From Massospora cicadina (Eukaryota; Entomophthoromycota; Entomophthoromycetes; Entomophthorales; Entomophthoraceae), in contig JAKSZP010009202.1 of NCBI GenBank assembly GCA_022478985.1, positions 186,001 to 250,000 on the forward strand: a stretch of DNA of 64,000 bases, in the 5' to 3' direction. This document shows positions 1 to 10,689 of the stretch, piece by piece. The notes under the pieces are model-generated. The model saw only the letters and a program-made list of their open reading frames with translations, searched no databases and had not been told where the DNA came from. Every line of letters starts with the position of its first letter. Position 1 is the first letter of the stretch. The translations under genes and the position numbers were made by a program.

Positions 1-779
1 TGTAGAGATTCCTTTCTTAGTTTAGCTTCTCTTCTAAGGATTCTCAATCCTTACTTTTTATATAGTAAAAAGAGTCCCCAATTTTGTATACAACAATAAT
101 TTTACTGAAGATGAATAGAACTTACATCCCAAATGAAAAACCTCTTTTTAAACTTTTCCAACCTTAAACTTTTAACCTTTTTTTATTGATGTGATTTTTT
201 AGGGAATTTATAGAGGGAATTATGTGTCTAACTCCTCAGGTGGCACCTAAGCTATGAAATGGCAGCCATTGCCATTGAACTTCCCTCTGACATCTCACCA
301 GCAATGGTCTTCTCCATCTGGTTATGATTCCACCATTGGACACTATTGTGACCTAAAACAGAAAGAGCTAGAAACTTATGTCTCTAACATTTCCCACTCA
401 ATCACAGCAAGCCAACCATATTTGGCTAACGACCTGCTTATGTAATGGTACTCTTTATTATTATGGTAGGTCATGAGCCAACTGATCAATTTGCTAGTTG
501 TAGAAAGCATCACTCGCCTCATAACTGATATCTAAACTTTGAATTGGTCAGTGATGAAACCTCACTGATCCCAATTGGTACACCTGATAGTTAATAATCA
601 ATCATCTATAAGATGCCCCATCTTGTTGGCAACACTGCCCAAAGAGATCTTTCGCATTCACCCAGATCAATCTTTGACAGATCCAAACCTGAAGAATTAC
701 CTAAAATTCTTAAACATTATTAGCCTGAAATTGGGGTCAACTAATATCTAATTCACTTGACAACGGGAATTATCCCCTA
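1..779. other. AT-rich stretch, no gene recognised
   Basis: I see no convincing coding region here. The only sizeable open frame (254-445) has no recognisable motif and does not align by eye with the LINE-alpha proteins. The right end merges into the degenerate LINE copy that becomes recognisable near 780-840, so part of this stretch may be the unrecognisable 5' portion of that element. Confidence 0.4.
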
Positions 780-2917
780 GAAATCCACAGGTAATCTAGG
801 AGGCTGGAAATGTGGGCAAAAATCCCAAAACATGGTAATGTGATTAATAAAGAGGATAAGATAGATTTGGCAATGTGGCGCCCTATTTTCCTCACTAACA
901 TTTAAAATAAGTTATTAACTAAAATAATGGCTAACCAGTTAAGGGAAGTTGCCTCTGAAGTAATTTTCTCCAAGAAATTTGGCTTTATTCTCAAGAGGTC
1001 AATCTGGGACAATATTCACACCATGGCCAATATCTGCCAATCTCCAGATACTGGGGCGCTTGTATTCTTAGACCAACAAAAAGCTTATGATAGGAAGGGT
1101 GGTTAGCCTGGAAGAATAATTCCTGCTTCTACTCTAGTGCAGGTTTTATAAACACATGTTTGAAACCTGTATTGACTATAAAAAATTCTTGGTGTGGTAT
1201 ATTTGTCCTAAGGTTGACCTGCTTTAATTACTCTTATAAAGCATACAATAAGGTCAACTGAGACTACTTTAGGGCCTGCCTTCACCAGTTCCACCTCCCC
1301 CACAGCTCATTAGTTGGGAAATGTTGCTTACCAAATCAGCCAAAATGGCAGTGTGTGGCCTATGTTTCCTCATTGATTTAGTTCAACCTCAAAGGGGTCT
1401 CTATCAAGGGGACTCTTTGAGCCCACTTTATAGAACTGCAACCTCAACCCATTTCTCTGTAGTGTTAATACAAGCCTTTCTGGTGTTCAGGTGAATGGAC
1501 GAGCACCAGTTAGGATGCTTAATTTTTCTGACAATTGTGTGGTTTGGGTGTCTGGCAACCAGGATGCACACGCATTGGGGTCCACTATCTGGGAGTACTC
1601 CAGGGTCAGTAACGCCGCCCTCACAGCATCTAAAGCTGAAATCATTCATATTGATAGATATTGAGCCTGCTGGTCTCTGGCATCCCTCAATCAGAGTGAT
1701 CCAGCTGCTCTGTCTCTTCTCAGCTTACCCAGGCAATCACCCCAATTCACCCCTATCATGCTCCCTTTTGTGTCCAGACCCACTGCTGGTCTGGTGCGCC
1801 ATCTGAGTGCGGCTAAAGGTGGGTGTGTAATCCACTTTGGTAGTGGAACACCACATATTAGTCAATGTTACAAAGTGCATTGCATCTTTACAGTATCACC
1901 AGATCAGCCTGACAGGTAGAATAGTACTTGCCAATGATATTCTCCTGTCAAAAGTATGGTTTGAGGCCCATGACATCGCCTTTTCCCCCTCCTTCTTTGC
2001 TTCTTTATATGCCCTCATACAAGGGTGTCTTTGACTAGGTCGCCATCCCCCTCCACGACTTGAGGTCCTCTTTGGCCCACGCCAAAGTGGTGGTATGGGC
2101 CTGCTAAACTACGTGGCTCAGGCATCCAAAATTTTGGGCACATGGATTGCTTCAGTAACCAACCCTACACTTCCAAACCAGCACTGGTTGTGTGTGGCAC
2201 ACTCCAACTTTGCCCGCGCCCTTGGCCTCTGCAAACCCACCCACTATAATTCTCTTCTTACCTATATAACGGCCACCTATCTGCTGCAGGCCCACATGGG
2301 ACACCTCTCCACTTTAAAAGGATACTCCTTATTATGTGGAGCACAGAATGAAGGATCAGAGTCAGCGATCATACTTCATAGAGGGGTTGCCCTACTCCTC
2401 ATTTCAAACAGGAAGTCCATGGGCAAGTCGTTCTGGACAATTTAGTACCCAGTTGTCACCCTACCATAGCTCATGTGGACTACCTGAACATTTTGGACAT
2501 CTTATACTCCCTGTAAACCCAGAAAGATATCTGGAAGTGCAACCACCACTCTCTTTTAAAGCCACAGTTTTGATCTCATGTGTGGTGCTGGCTGAAGTGG
2601 GTATACTATACCGTGGAGCAATCCAACGCTTCTCACTCTTCATGTGTTGTGTGTGACCAATATGGGACTTTAGTCCACCGCTTGAAAAAGTGTCCGCCTT
2701 CACAAACAATCTGGTGTGAGGTTCAGCGTCTCTTTTTCCAGAAGCAAACACAGGCTTTCAGCCTGTCTAAGGACATCTTCGTCTTTTCCTTGAATACCCC
2801 CATCCACCCTTCCCTCCACGCCTTAGTTGTGGCAATCACTATGTGGACAATACAAAAAACTTTTCTTTCTCATTGCAATCAATTTTGCAACCTATTCAAT
2901 TCAAGACTGAATCTAGT
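780..2917 (+). mobile_element. LINE-alpha copy 1, degenerate RT-to-C-terminus remnant
   Basis: This is a decayed, 5'-incomplete copy of the LINE whose best version lies at 2918-8128. Alignment by eye starts at the RT motif region (840-1080 matches 5910-6150), passes the stretch ending QQKAYDR, and continues to the C-terminus. Recognisable parts are the MGLLNY...KILGTW block (2095-2200) and the C-terminal zinc finger CVVCDQYGTLVHRLKKC (2643-2693, pattern CX2CX7HX4C). The FSLS...MWTI block follows at 2757-2850. Frames are broken by many stops. A SINE-like insert interrupts it at 1095-1237, and its 3' end is cut by the start of LINE-alpha copy 2. It cannot encode a working protein. Confidence 0.85.
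1080..1252 (+). mobile_element. tRNA-like SINE insertion with 15-bp target duplication
   Basis: A 143-bp insert (1095-1237) interrupts the RT of LINE-alpha copy 1 right after the QQKAYDR motif. It is flanked by imperfect 15-bp direct repeats at 1080-1094 (aaagcttatgatagg) and 1238-1252 (aaagcatacaataag). The LINE reading resumes after the second repeat with the equivalent of VNWEYL. The head of the insert resembles tRNA, with a box A-like TGGTTAGCCTGG near 1100 and a box B-like GTTTGAAAC near 1160-1170, one base from the pol III consensus GTTCGAAAC. No second copy was found in the window, so the SINE label is an inference from the A and B boxes plus the LINE-type duplication. Confidence 0.6.
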
Positions 2918-2951
2918 TTGATAATCTCACAGAGGAGATTAGTCTGCGCCC

Positions 2952-4219
2952 ATGTCAGGGAGAAGTTGGGCAAGTAAGGTAAGAGGCACAGGTGGTAGGC
3001 CCGCGACCTCCAACGTTCAAAAACGCCCCAGAGAATCCGGCGGAATAGACAAAAATCTTAAAAAACTGGTGGTCATGATTTCCCCGGAGATACTCACATG
3101 GCAAGCACAATGCAACCAGTACATCAACACGCCACACTCCCAACCACTTTTGTTGGTGGAATTCAGAGTCCGCGTGTATCTGGACATCCAAAAAATGGCC
3201 TTATGGGAAAAATTTTGTGAAGATGTACACAAGATTTTCCCAACCGCGGTGTACATTGCACCTCACTCCATGTCACGCAGTTGGCTGGACCTAGGTTTCA
3301 AAAGCAAAAAAGCAGCAGACAAGGCTGCAGCGGTGTGCATAGTGGTCAACCTCCCCAAAGGGCAATGGGTCATCGAAACCAAATGCATCAGATGGACAAA
3401 ATTAAACCAAATTTTCCTCAAGTTTGACTTTTTGCCTACTACGGTAAAATGTGACATTTTGGAACAACACCTGAAGGATGGTCTCGCCGTATATGGCGAA
3501 ATACAATCTTTTGAAATGCAATGCTTCATGCTGATGCCACACCTGTGCACCAGCAAAGCCATCGCAGTTCTGACCCCAACTGAGGAGATCGTGAAGGACC
3601 TAACCCAGATCCCGCACTCCACTTTTATTGATATCGCAGGGCATACCACCCACCCTTTCCAGGTGACCATGGACAGCGCGCCCCCATTTGCACCCACTGT
3701 GACACGTTCAGCCATAAGGCGCACGCATGCCCCATCAAGGAGGGCGTCACATTCCAAGAGCACCCCTTGGCGGCCATGGCCAACGGAGAGGCGCACTATG
3801 AACCAACTGCAAGCACCAAGGAGGCTTTCCCATGGGGAGCACAAGGCTGCTACCTATTGGTAAAGCCTATCTCCCCACAAGAATGGAAGAAGGCCAAGCA
3901 GGCCTGTAGGGCTGCAGCCAAGGAAATAGCCAAGGCCCCCACCGCTATCCCACACTCACAACGCCAGGAGGACATGGAAATCTTCGCGGCAGAAGCAGCT
4001 TGGGAATCCATCAACCAATCAGATTGGGAAGCCCATGCTGAGTGGGCTACTCAATCTGAGGATCTGATGGGAGACTCAATCTCACCCAATCATTGCACCC
4101 AAGCTCTGGTTGAAACTGACTTGGGACCTGTCCCAATTAAAAAATTTTTTTTTGACCCACTCAACGGTGCACCAAACTCATCTGCACCGCAAAAAATTTG
4201 TCCAACGTCGGGAAAATAA
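2952..4219 (+). pseudogene. LINE-alpha ORF1 protein (CCHC), frameshifted
   Basis: The first frame (2952-3863) starts MSGRSW and runs through a nucleic-acid-binding region (SRSWLDLGFKSKKAADKAA, later LKDGLAVYG) that also occurs in the half-LINE proteins. The zinc knuckle CTHCDTFSHKAHAC (3689-3730, CX2CX4HX4C) is read only in the frame that continues at 3767-4219, so a single-base frameshift lies near 3640-3688. The C-terminal part is alanine- and glutamate-rich and ends at 4219. ORF1 proteins of this type coat the LINE RNA and accompany it during target-primed reverse transcription. That role is known for the class; this copy is broken. The start at 2952 is supported by MSG at the same place in copy 3 (52124). 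Confidence 0.85.
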
Positions 4220-4371
4220 AAAGTGAAGGCCAAAGCCAACGCGACTCTTTCCATAAAAATCAACAAAAACTCTGATAGTGTTGCTGATAACACCTGCGCT
4301 GCTGTGAAAGCCCGTGGGGAACTAGAAGAGGCTGGTGGGCCCGGGGGCCCACCCCTCACACCTAAGGTGCA

Positions 4372-5298
4372 ATGGGGGAAACCTTCACTTTAGGGATGTT
4401 GAATATTGCCGAACTCAAGGCCTCCATGTCCTGGGCTAGGAAACTGAGTTTTTTACAACACAATTCACCCGTGGATATCCTGGCTATCCAGGAGTCCCAC
4501 TGTCCATGAAGTTCTGAGGAAACTTGGAAAACGATGCTCCTCCCATCCCTATCCTTTTGGTCAAAGCACTGTGGGGTGCTAATTCAGAAAAATAATTTCT
4601 TCAAATTTGTATCCTCAGAAACATTCCTAAATGGCTGAGTGCTCATCGTCACCTTCTCGTGGGCTGACGTAGTGCACGCAATTGTCAACATCTATGCCCC
4701 AAATGGTGCACACAAGCGTCAGGAACTTTTCTCATTGGTCAAATCCCTCCCGCTACCCCCTGATTCTTTCCTAGTCAGTGACATGAACTGTTGGCTAACC
4801 TCACCAATGGACCGGTGGCCTCCCTCACCCCACGCCCCACAGGGTCACATAGAACTACGCGTTCTAAAGGCCACCCTTGGGTTAATGGATGCACTGCCAC
4901 AACATGCCCCGCTGCTCAAAAACATGATGCGTCCCCACATCCACAATGGCCAATTAAGGTCCATGACCCGCATCAACCTTATTCTGACACTGGCGAAATT
5001 CCAACCCCACATCTCCCACTTCAAAACAACGAAAATGAAATTCTCTGACCGCCGACTGGTCTCAATAACCTACCACCTACCTGTCACAGTTGCTAAGGCC
5101 CCACATTGGTGCAAAATCCACCCCCAAGCTCGCATCACCAGGGTTTTCCACGTGGGTGGAAGAGGCAATCTTGGCAAAAAAGTTTGTTGCACCATTTTTG
5201 TGCGGACCCTATTTCCACATGGGCAACTTTCAAAGAGGACACCATCCACCACTCTCGTCATCTCACCTCCAGATGCTCACGAGCCACATCAGCAGTAA
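4372..5298 (+). pseudogene. LINE-alpha ORF2, APE endonuclease domain
   Basis: Reading starts at the ATG at 4372 (MGETFTLGMLNIAELKAS) and reaches VDILAIQESH, the usual glutamate motif of APE-type LINE endonucleases. In-frame stops follow near 4507 and 4636. From 4639 the frame continues with IVNIYAPNG, LVSDMNCW (family GDFN, here SDMN), RINLIL (family RID) and FSDRRLV (family SDH). Three catalytic signatures are therefore altered as well as the stops. In a working element this domain nicks the genomic target. The copy 3 homologue at 53632-54330 keeps GDFNCW and SDHH. Confidence 0.85.
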
Positions 5299-5703
5299 TC
5301 TCGCGCGCTCTGGCAGAATTGGTACACTTGGAGTCCAATATTCCAGCTACAGGATACAGCCCTGCATGGGGCCAGAAGTGGGCGGAGGCAGCTGCCCACC
5401 TCAACATCTGAAAGGCAACACAAACATCAGGTTTGTGTTCAATACAGGGCCACACACATCACAAAAGGCAACAAGTGCACCGCATATTTCTTTAAAAATT
5501 TTTTTGCACCACGCCAGAGTGTGGCCTGCACACAGGTGCAAAGATTGGATAATTCTATTGCAGATACACCAGCTGAAGTGGCAATTGAAACGCAAAAATA
5601 TTACTCCAAGTTGTACTGAGCTGAACCAATTCAGCTGGCTGAAGTGGCAGAATTTCTCAACTGAGATCATATCTGCACCATTCTCTGATACCCGGAAATA
5701 ATG

Positions 5704-7999
5704 AATTTAATTACTCCAAATGAATTATGGACAGCCATTCGCGGTGCGCCAAACTGAAAATGCCCAGGCCCAGATGGCATTCCATATGAGTTCTACAAAA
5801 AAATTTCAAATATATATCCCCACTTCTGCTTGCCTCACTTAACCAAAGCCTGTTAGAAATGCGCCTCCTACCAGGAGGACATGAGGCCTTTACTGTCACA
5901 CTCTTCAAGAAAGGGGATAAGCTTGACTTAGCCAACTGGAGCCCCATTTTTTTAACTAACACAGATACAAAAATTTTAACTAAAATCATGGCTAACCGTT
6001 TAGAGATTGTAGTATCTGCCACCATCTCCCCAGAACAATTTGGTTTCATCCCCAGAAGGTCGATTTGGGATAACGTGCACTCTGTGGCTAATGTATGTCA
6101 GTCCACAGCCTTTGGGGCACTTGTATTCTTGGACCAACAAAAGGCCTATGATAGAGTAAACTGGGAATACCTAAGGGCCTGCCTCCATCAATTCCGCCTA
6201 CCCCCTCGCTTCATCAACTGGGTGATGCTGCTCACGGAATCTGCAACAATGGCAGTGCGTGGCCCTGGCTTCCTAACAGAAGTAGTCCACCCTCAAAGGG
6301 GCTTGCGACAAGGGGACCCCCTCAGCCCACTCTTATACAACTTCAGCCTTGACCCACTACTGCGAAATGTGAATGCCCATCTCACTGGGGTCCATGTGCC
6401 AGGCCAAGCCCCAGTCAAGATATTGGCGTTCGCAGATGATTGTGTGGTTGGGGTGTCTAATAATCAAGATGCACGCGCGCTTGAAGCTCTCATCCAGGAA
6501 TATTCCCAGGTAAGCAACGCGGCACTGAACGCCTCCAAAACCAAAATCATCCTCCTTGGTCAGTTTCAGAACTGCTGGGCCCCAGCAATTAGTTCCCAAC
6601 TTGGACCATCTGCTCGCCCACGTCCACGCCTTACTAACTCAACACACACCGCTCCACTGGTGCTCCCCTTTGTGCCACGTCCTACCACAGGACTGGTGCG
6701 CCATCTGGGCGTGTGGATGGAGGCAGGCGGATACGCGTCAGCAGTAATGGAGTGCCATATTCTGGACAACGTGACGAAGCGAATTGCCTCTCTCAGAGCC
6801 CACCCTACTTCCCTTACTGGCAGGGTTGTTTTAACCAACTCTATGCTCCTATCCAAAGTCTGGTTTGGAGCCCACGCCATCCCCTTCTCCCCAAGCTTCT
6901 TCAAATCCTTGTATGCCTTGCTGCAAGGATGGCTTTGGTCAGGCCGCCCTCCACCAGTGCGGCTAGAGGTCATGTTTGGCCCTCTCGATCATGGTGGCAT
7001 GGGCCTGCTTGACTTCAAAGCCCATGCTGCCAAGATCCTGGGCACCTGGATCGCGGCCATCACCGCTCCTACACTCCCATCTCAACACTGGTCCCGCGCA
7101 GCCTGCTCCAACTTCTCCCAAGCCTTGGGCCTCAACAATCCATCAAACCCCCACTCCCTGATGAAATACCTCGCATCACACACATTGGCCACAGGTCCTC
7201 ACGGGACAAAAACCCACTACAAACGAATCCTACTCTCCATGTGGAGCGCAGAGTGGAGAATTCGTATTAGTGGACATACAACCCAAAGAGGCAACCCCTC
7301 TCCTCAATTCACACAAGAGGTACAGGGGCTACCCATCCATGATGGCGTGATCCCCACACGGCCCCATGTCCTATCCAGGGTGGACTACCTGGACATGATG
7401 GACATCCCTTATTCCATTGAGACCCAAAAAACTATCTGGAAATATGCACACCATCCTCTATTGCAGCCTCAAGTCTGCTCCATTGTGTGGCGCTGCCTGA
7501 GGCGGGTGTATCATACAGCTGAGCGCTCTAACGCTTTACAATCATCCTGTGTCGTGTGTGGCCAGTATGGAACGTTGTTCCACCGCCTGGAGAAGTGCCC
7601 TACCTCTAAAGCGATATGGCGTAAGGTGCAACGTCTGCTTTGCCAGGATCAGACACATGTGTGTTCAGTTTGTCCAGGGATATGTTTGCTTTATCTATGG
7701 TCTCCCCTCTCCCACCCTCCCTCCATGTTCTGGTGGTTGCAATCTCCATGTGGACTATCCACACATTTGTCTTGGATGCCATCACAGGCTCCACCCCCAC
7801 CCTCCCAGAAACTGTCCACAGATTCCAGTCTCATTTGGTGGACCACTTTCAAGTGTGGATGTTTGGATACCTCCCACCGTGTCGCCGACAGCTGGTCTCC
7901 TCCTGGTTCCCAGTCTGGTTCATCAAATCAGACCCCTTCCTCCACACGTGCTCAATAGTGGCTACGGCCCCTTCCACACGTTCCCTCCCCTCCCCATAA
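5704..7999 (+). pseudogene. LINE-alpha ORF2, RT and C-terminal zinc finger
   Basis: The RT begins near 5704 with CPGPDGIPYEFYKK in one frame, then shifts near 5815 into a 699-codon open frame (5859-7958). That frame holds NRLE...EQFGFIPRRSIWDN, QQKAYDRVNW, LRQGDPLSPLLYN and the catalytic FADD at 6429-6440 (residue 191). The thumb and C-terminal region follows (GGMGLLDF...KILGTW). The zinc finger CVVCGQYGTLFHRLEKC lies at 7548-7598. Near 7630 the true protein shifts to the frame ending at 7999 (FSLSRDMF...VVAISMWTIHTFVLD), because copy 1 has the same C-terminus. FADD is intact, but at least two frameshifts separate the parts. The role in a live copy would be reverse transcription of the element at the nicked target. 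Confidence 0.9.
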
Positions 8000-8128
8000 G
8001 TGGCGTTCCAGCTGGCAACAAGAGATAGCATCGTTTCTCTGGGGTGCCTCCCTGGTACTAAGTTTATCTGTCCTGAGTCATATTCAGAAGTGTCTGTCCC
8101 ATGGTCGGCCTTCCCGCAATAAATTTAA

Positions 8129-8510
8129 ATTTAACTATGTGGACAATACACACGGTTGTCCTTGACGCCATGTCAGGCTCTACTCCCACCCTCCAGGAAG
8201 CTGTGCGTCGCTTCCATTTTCACCTTACAGACCACTTACAAGCATGGTTGTTTGGTCATTTGACATCCTACCAACAATAGTTGGTTTTGTCCTGATTCTC
8301 TGTATGGTTCCTCGCTTTGGACCCTTTCCTTCATACGCGCTCAGTAGTGATGAAAGCCTCTTCTCACAATAACCCTCTTCCTTATATTGGCGTTCCTTCT
8401 AGAAAAGGGAGGTAGTTTTGCTCCTCTGGGGTGCCTCTCACATATCTTGGTGCTTGGTTGTTGTTACATATTGGAAGTGTCCATCCCATGGTTGGCCTTC
8501 CTTTTGTAAT
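8129..8510 (+). mobile_element. 5'-truncated LINE-alpha 3' fragment
   Basis: This stretch repeats the last ~380 bp of LINE-alpha copy 2. ACTATGTGGACAATAC at 8136 matches 7751 onward (and copy 1 at 2841). The tail tccatcccatggttggcc at 8480-8497 matches 8091-8110. It directly follows the end of copy 2, giving two LINE 3' ends in tandem. It is either an independent truncated insertion or a read-through product. Confidence 0.75.
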
Positions 8511-9865
8511 TACTTAAGTTCTTTTATGTATTTAAGGTAAGTTGTTTGAAATGGATTTTCATCAAATTAGATATTATATTCCTTACATAGTTTCCCTTTA
8601 TCTATGAAAGATGATGACTGTCACTGTGAGTTTATGCCATCGTTTCTAATTATTGCCTTATTCTAATGCCATCCTGCCTATGGTTAGGGTAGGGTCATTT
8701 ATTCACACACCTTCATTTTTAATTCAACCTAGTTTATAAGAGGCATCTTCTGAATCAATAAGGTACACCACTAAGGTGTACCCACCTGAATACCATTATT
8801 TTCAGATGTGCTACCTTTTCCAAGTTTTTAATTAAGCCTCATAAAGTATCAGGTGAAGTTTTTTATTGTAATTCATTAAGAAACCCTTGTTTGAAAGATG
8901 ATATAAGGGTTGTTTAGGTACTGAGTTGAAAGGGTTATTTTGTTTTAAGTTCAGAAACTTTTAATCCACCTTGACCCCATAGATTTATTTAAGTTGTCAC
9001 TTTTTGAAACTGACATTTTTACCACTTATAACCATAAAGTAAAACAAGCTTAAAAACGTCCATAATTTACCCTGATTACACAATTGAAGCAATACAATAT
9101 TTTCTTGAGAAGATTATAAAAGGCTCATTCTCTGATCTCAAAGTTGCAGCCTTACAATGTATAATACATTCTGTACTTCTCAATTTTGGGGCTGAGAAAA
9201 GCTCTCCCTTCGTTTTATTTTAAATTATATTTATTCTTTTCCCATGTTATCCTTTTACATTTGTTTTGTGATAATCTTGATGTTCTATTGTTGTGCCCAC
9301 GTTTCCAGAGTTTAAGACCTTTTTGCACATAATAGGAGGAACCCCTGACAATGTTAAGCTGTCTGGAAAGGTGGGCTATCAATTATAGCCACTCAGTTTC
9401 TTTATTTCTATGTTTATTCTCTTTAGGTTAAGCGCCCCATCATGTTTTATCTCTTCACACAACCTGTCTCCAATTTTTGACATCCCATTGCTACCTCACC
9501 ATGTTTTGCACTCCCTTTGGCTAGTTTCACTATTTTGTGGAATTAACCATTTCCTTGTTTAATTTCAAAAACAGACAATTACTTTCCCACATTTTAAAGC
9601 AAAATCATACCTCCTTCTTAGTCACATCATGATGGCATCAACTTCTTTTCCATACTTAACCCTAGTGCCACCAATCATCCTGGTTCTTGCGCCCTTGACT
9701 TCTCATATCTTTGTTTATTGTAGCTTGATTAACCATATGGGGCCTAATAGTTTTTAATATATATAATTGTACATAAAATTACAGTATTTAATAAACAAAT
9801 ATAAAGTGAAAGATTATACTTTTAGACCTACAAGAATTCAATTTAATAAATATTTTATTATTATT
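8511..9865. other. AT-rich intergenic stretch, no gene seen
   Basis: There are no open frames of note and no matches to the element families in this window. A small perfect inverted repeat (ggtacacc, 5-nt loop, ggtgtacc) lies at 8762-8782. The right boundary is the 20-bp target duplication of half-LINE copy 1. Confidence 0.5.
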
Positions 9866-10631
9866 AATAATAAAATAGATGATCTCAAAGGATTGATGAT
9901 TTGGATTGGACTTATAATGTTAAGCCAGATTTTGCTTTGGAGGAATATTTTGTCAATCCTCCCAATTTGCGCTCCCACTGTTTTTTCCCTAAAAACGGTT
10001 TTAGATTATAAAAATATAAATAAAATGGCAGTTGAAGCCGCTGCTGCTCCTGCCAACACCCTCCTCCGCCAGCAACTCCATGGGGTGATGAAAACCCTGG
10101 TTGAGGGTATTCCTATCCCCCAATTTCCCCAATAATTTTGAGGAAGAAGCAAAATATGAGATTGAGGAGCTCACTTTTAGTGCGAGCCACACTTGTATTA
10201 ATGTGCCAAAAACTCTCCTTTTGACCCCAACTATCCTCAAACCCAAAAGCGCATCAAGTCTTTCACTTGTGCCAACTCTCATCACTTTTGCTGAGCATCA
10301 ACTTGCTCAATATGTTGAGGCGATGGATACCGCTGTCCCAATAAATGAAGAAAACCCGCAGCTATACCTCCTCATGCACCATGTCATGGATGCCCCTACC
10401 CCTATGTTTTCCGCCATGGTCCGCCAGCTAAAGCGGGCGCAAGAAAAAGTTTCCCTAAAGATTCCTCGCCTTCTGATATGGCTTCCTAGGCTAATAATCT
10501 AGGGGCTATATTAAGATTTTTTTATTTATGATAATCCTTTTGTTTGGCTCATTTGCAAATAAAGATGCATGGTGGCTCCCCCATTTGTGTTGGGTACCAC
10601 TAGTGCTAAAAAATAATAGAATAGATGATCT
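9866..10631 (+). mobile_element. half-LINE copy 1, 5'-truncated, 20-bp TSD
   Basis: An ORF1-only element lies at 9886-10611 between direct repeats aataataaaatagatgatct (9866-9885) and aataatagaatagatgatct (10612-10631), identical at 19 of 20 bases. It begins inside the C-terminal half of the ORF1 protein (DDLDWTYNVKPDFALEEYF, broken by stops). It continues through an Ala-rich linker (MAVEAAAAPANTLL at 10025) and the conserved DAPTP..SAM region near 10390. No RT follows. It ends in a type I tail: ATAAAGATGCATGG at 10559, then GGGTACCACTAGTGC and A-rich sequence. Confidence 0.75.
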
Positions 10632-10689
10632 GTTTAATTTTTGCTTTGATCAGTAATTTTGATCAAACTTAAATTTTTAGTTAAAAAGT

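Larger units (their letters stand above)
2918..8128 (+). mobile_element. LINE-alpha copy 2, near full length
   Basis: This is the reference LINE of the window, about 5.2 kb, with ORF1, an APE-type endonuclease, an RT, a C-terminal zinc finger and a 3' UTR. The 5' end is placed near 2918 because the leader (TTTGATAATC, then CACAG) is shared with LINE-alpha copy 3 near 52110. The 3' end is placed near 8128, after the tail gtcccatggtcggccttccc and an AATAAA-like run. Both ORFs carry stops and frameshifts, so the copy is dead but recent. It lies inside or against the degenerate copy 1. I could not define a target duplication. Confidence 0.9.

Noticed and set aside
2095..2921. Several open frames considered as separate genes
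   Set aside because: They are frames of the decayed LINE-alpha ORF2; motifs align in order with copy 2.
8762..8782. 8-bp inverted repeat ggtacacc/ggtgtacc as a transposon end or terminator
   Set aside because: Too short, no flanking duplication and no adjacent gene.
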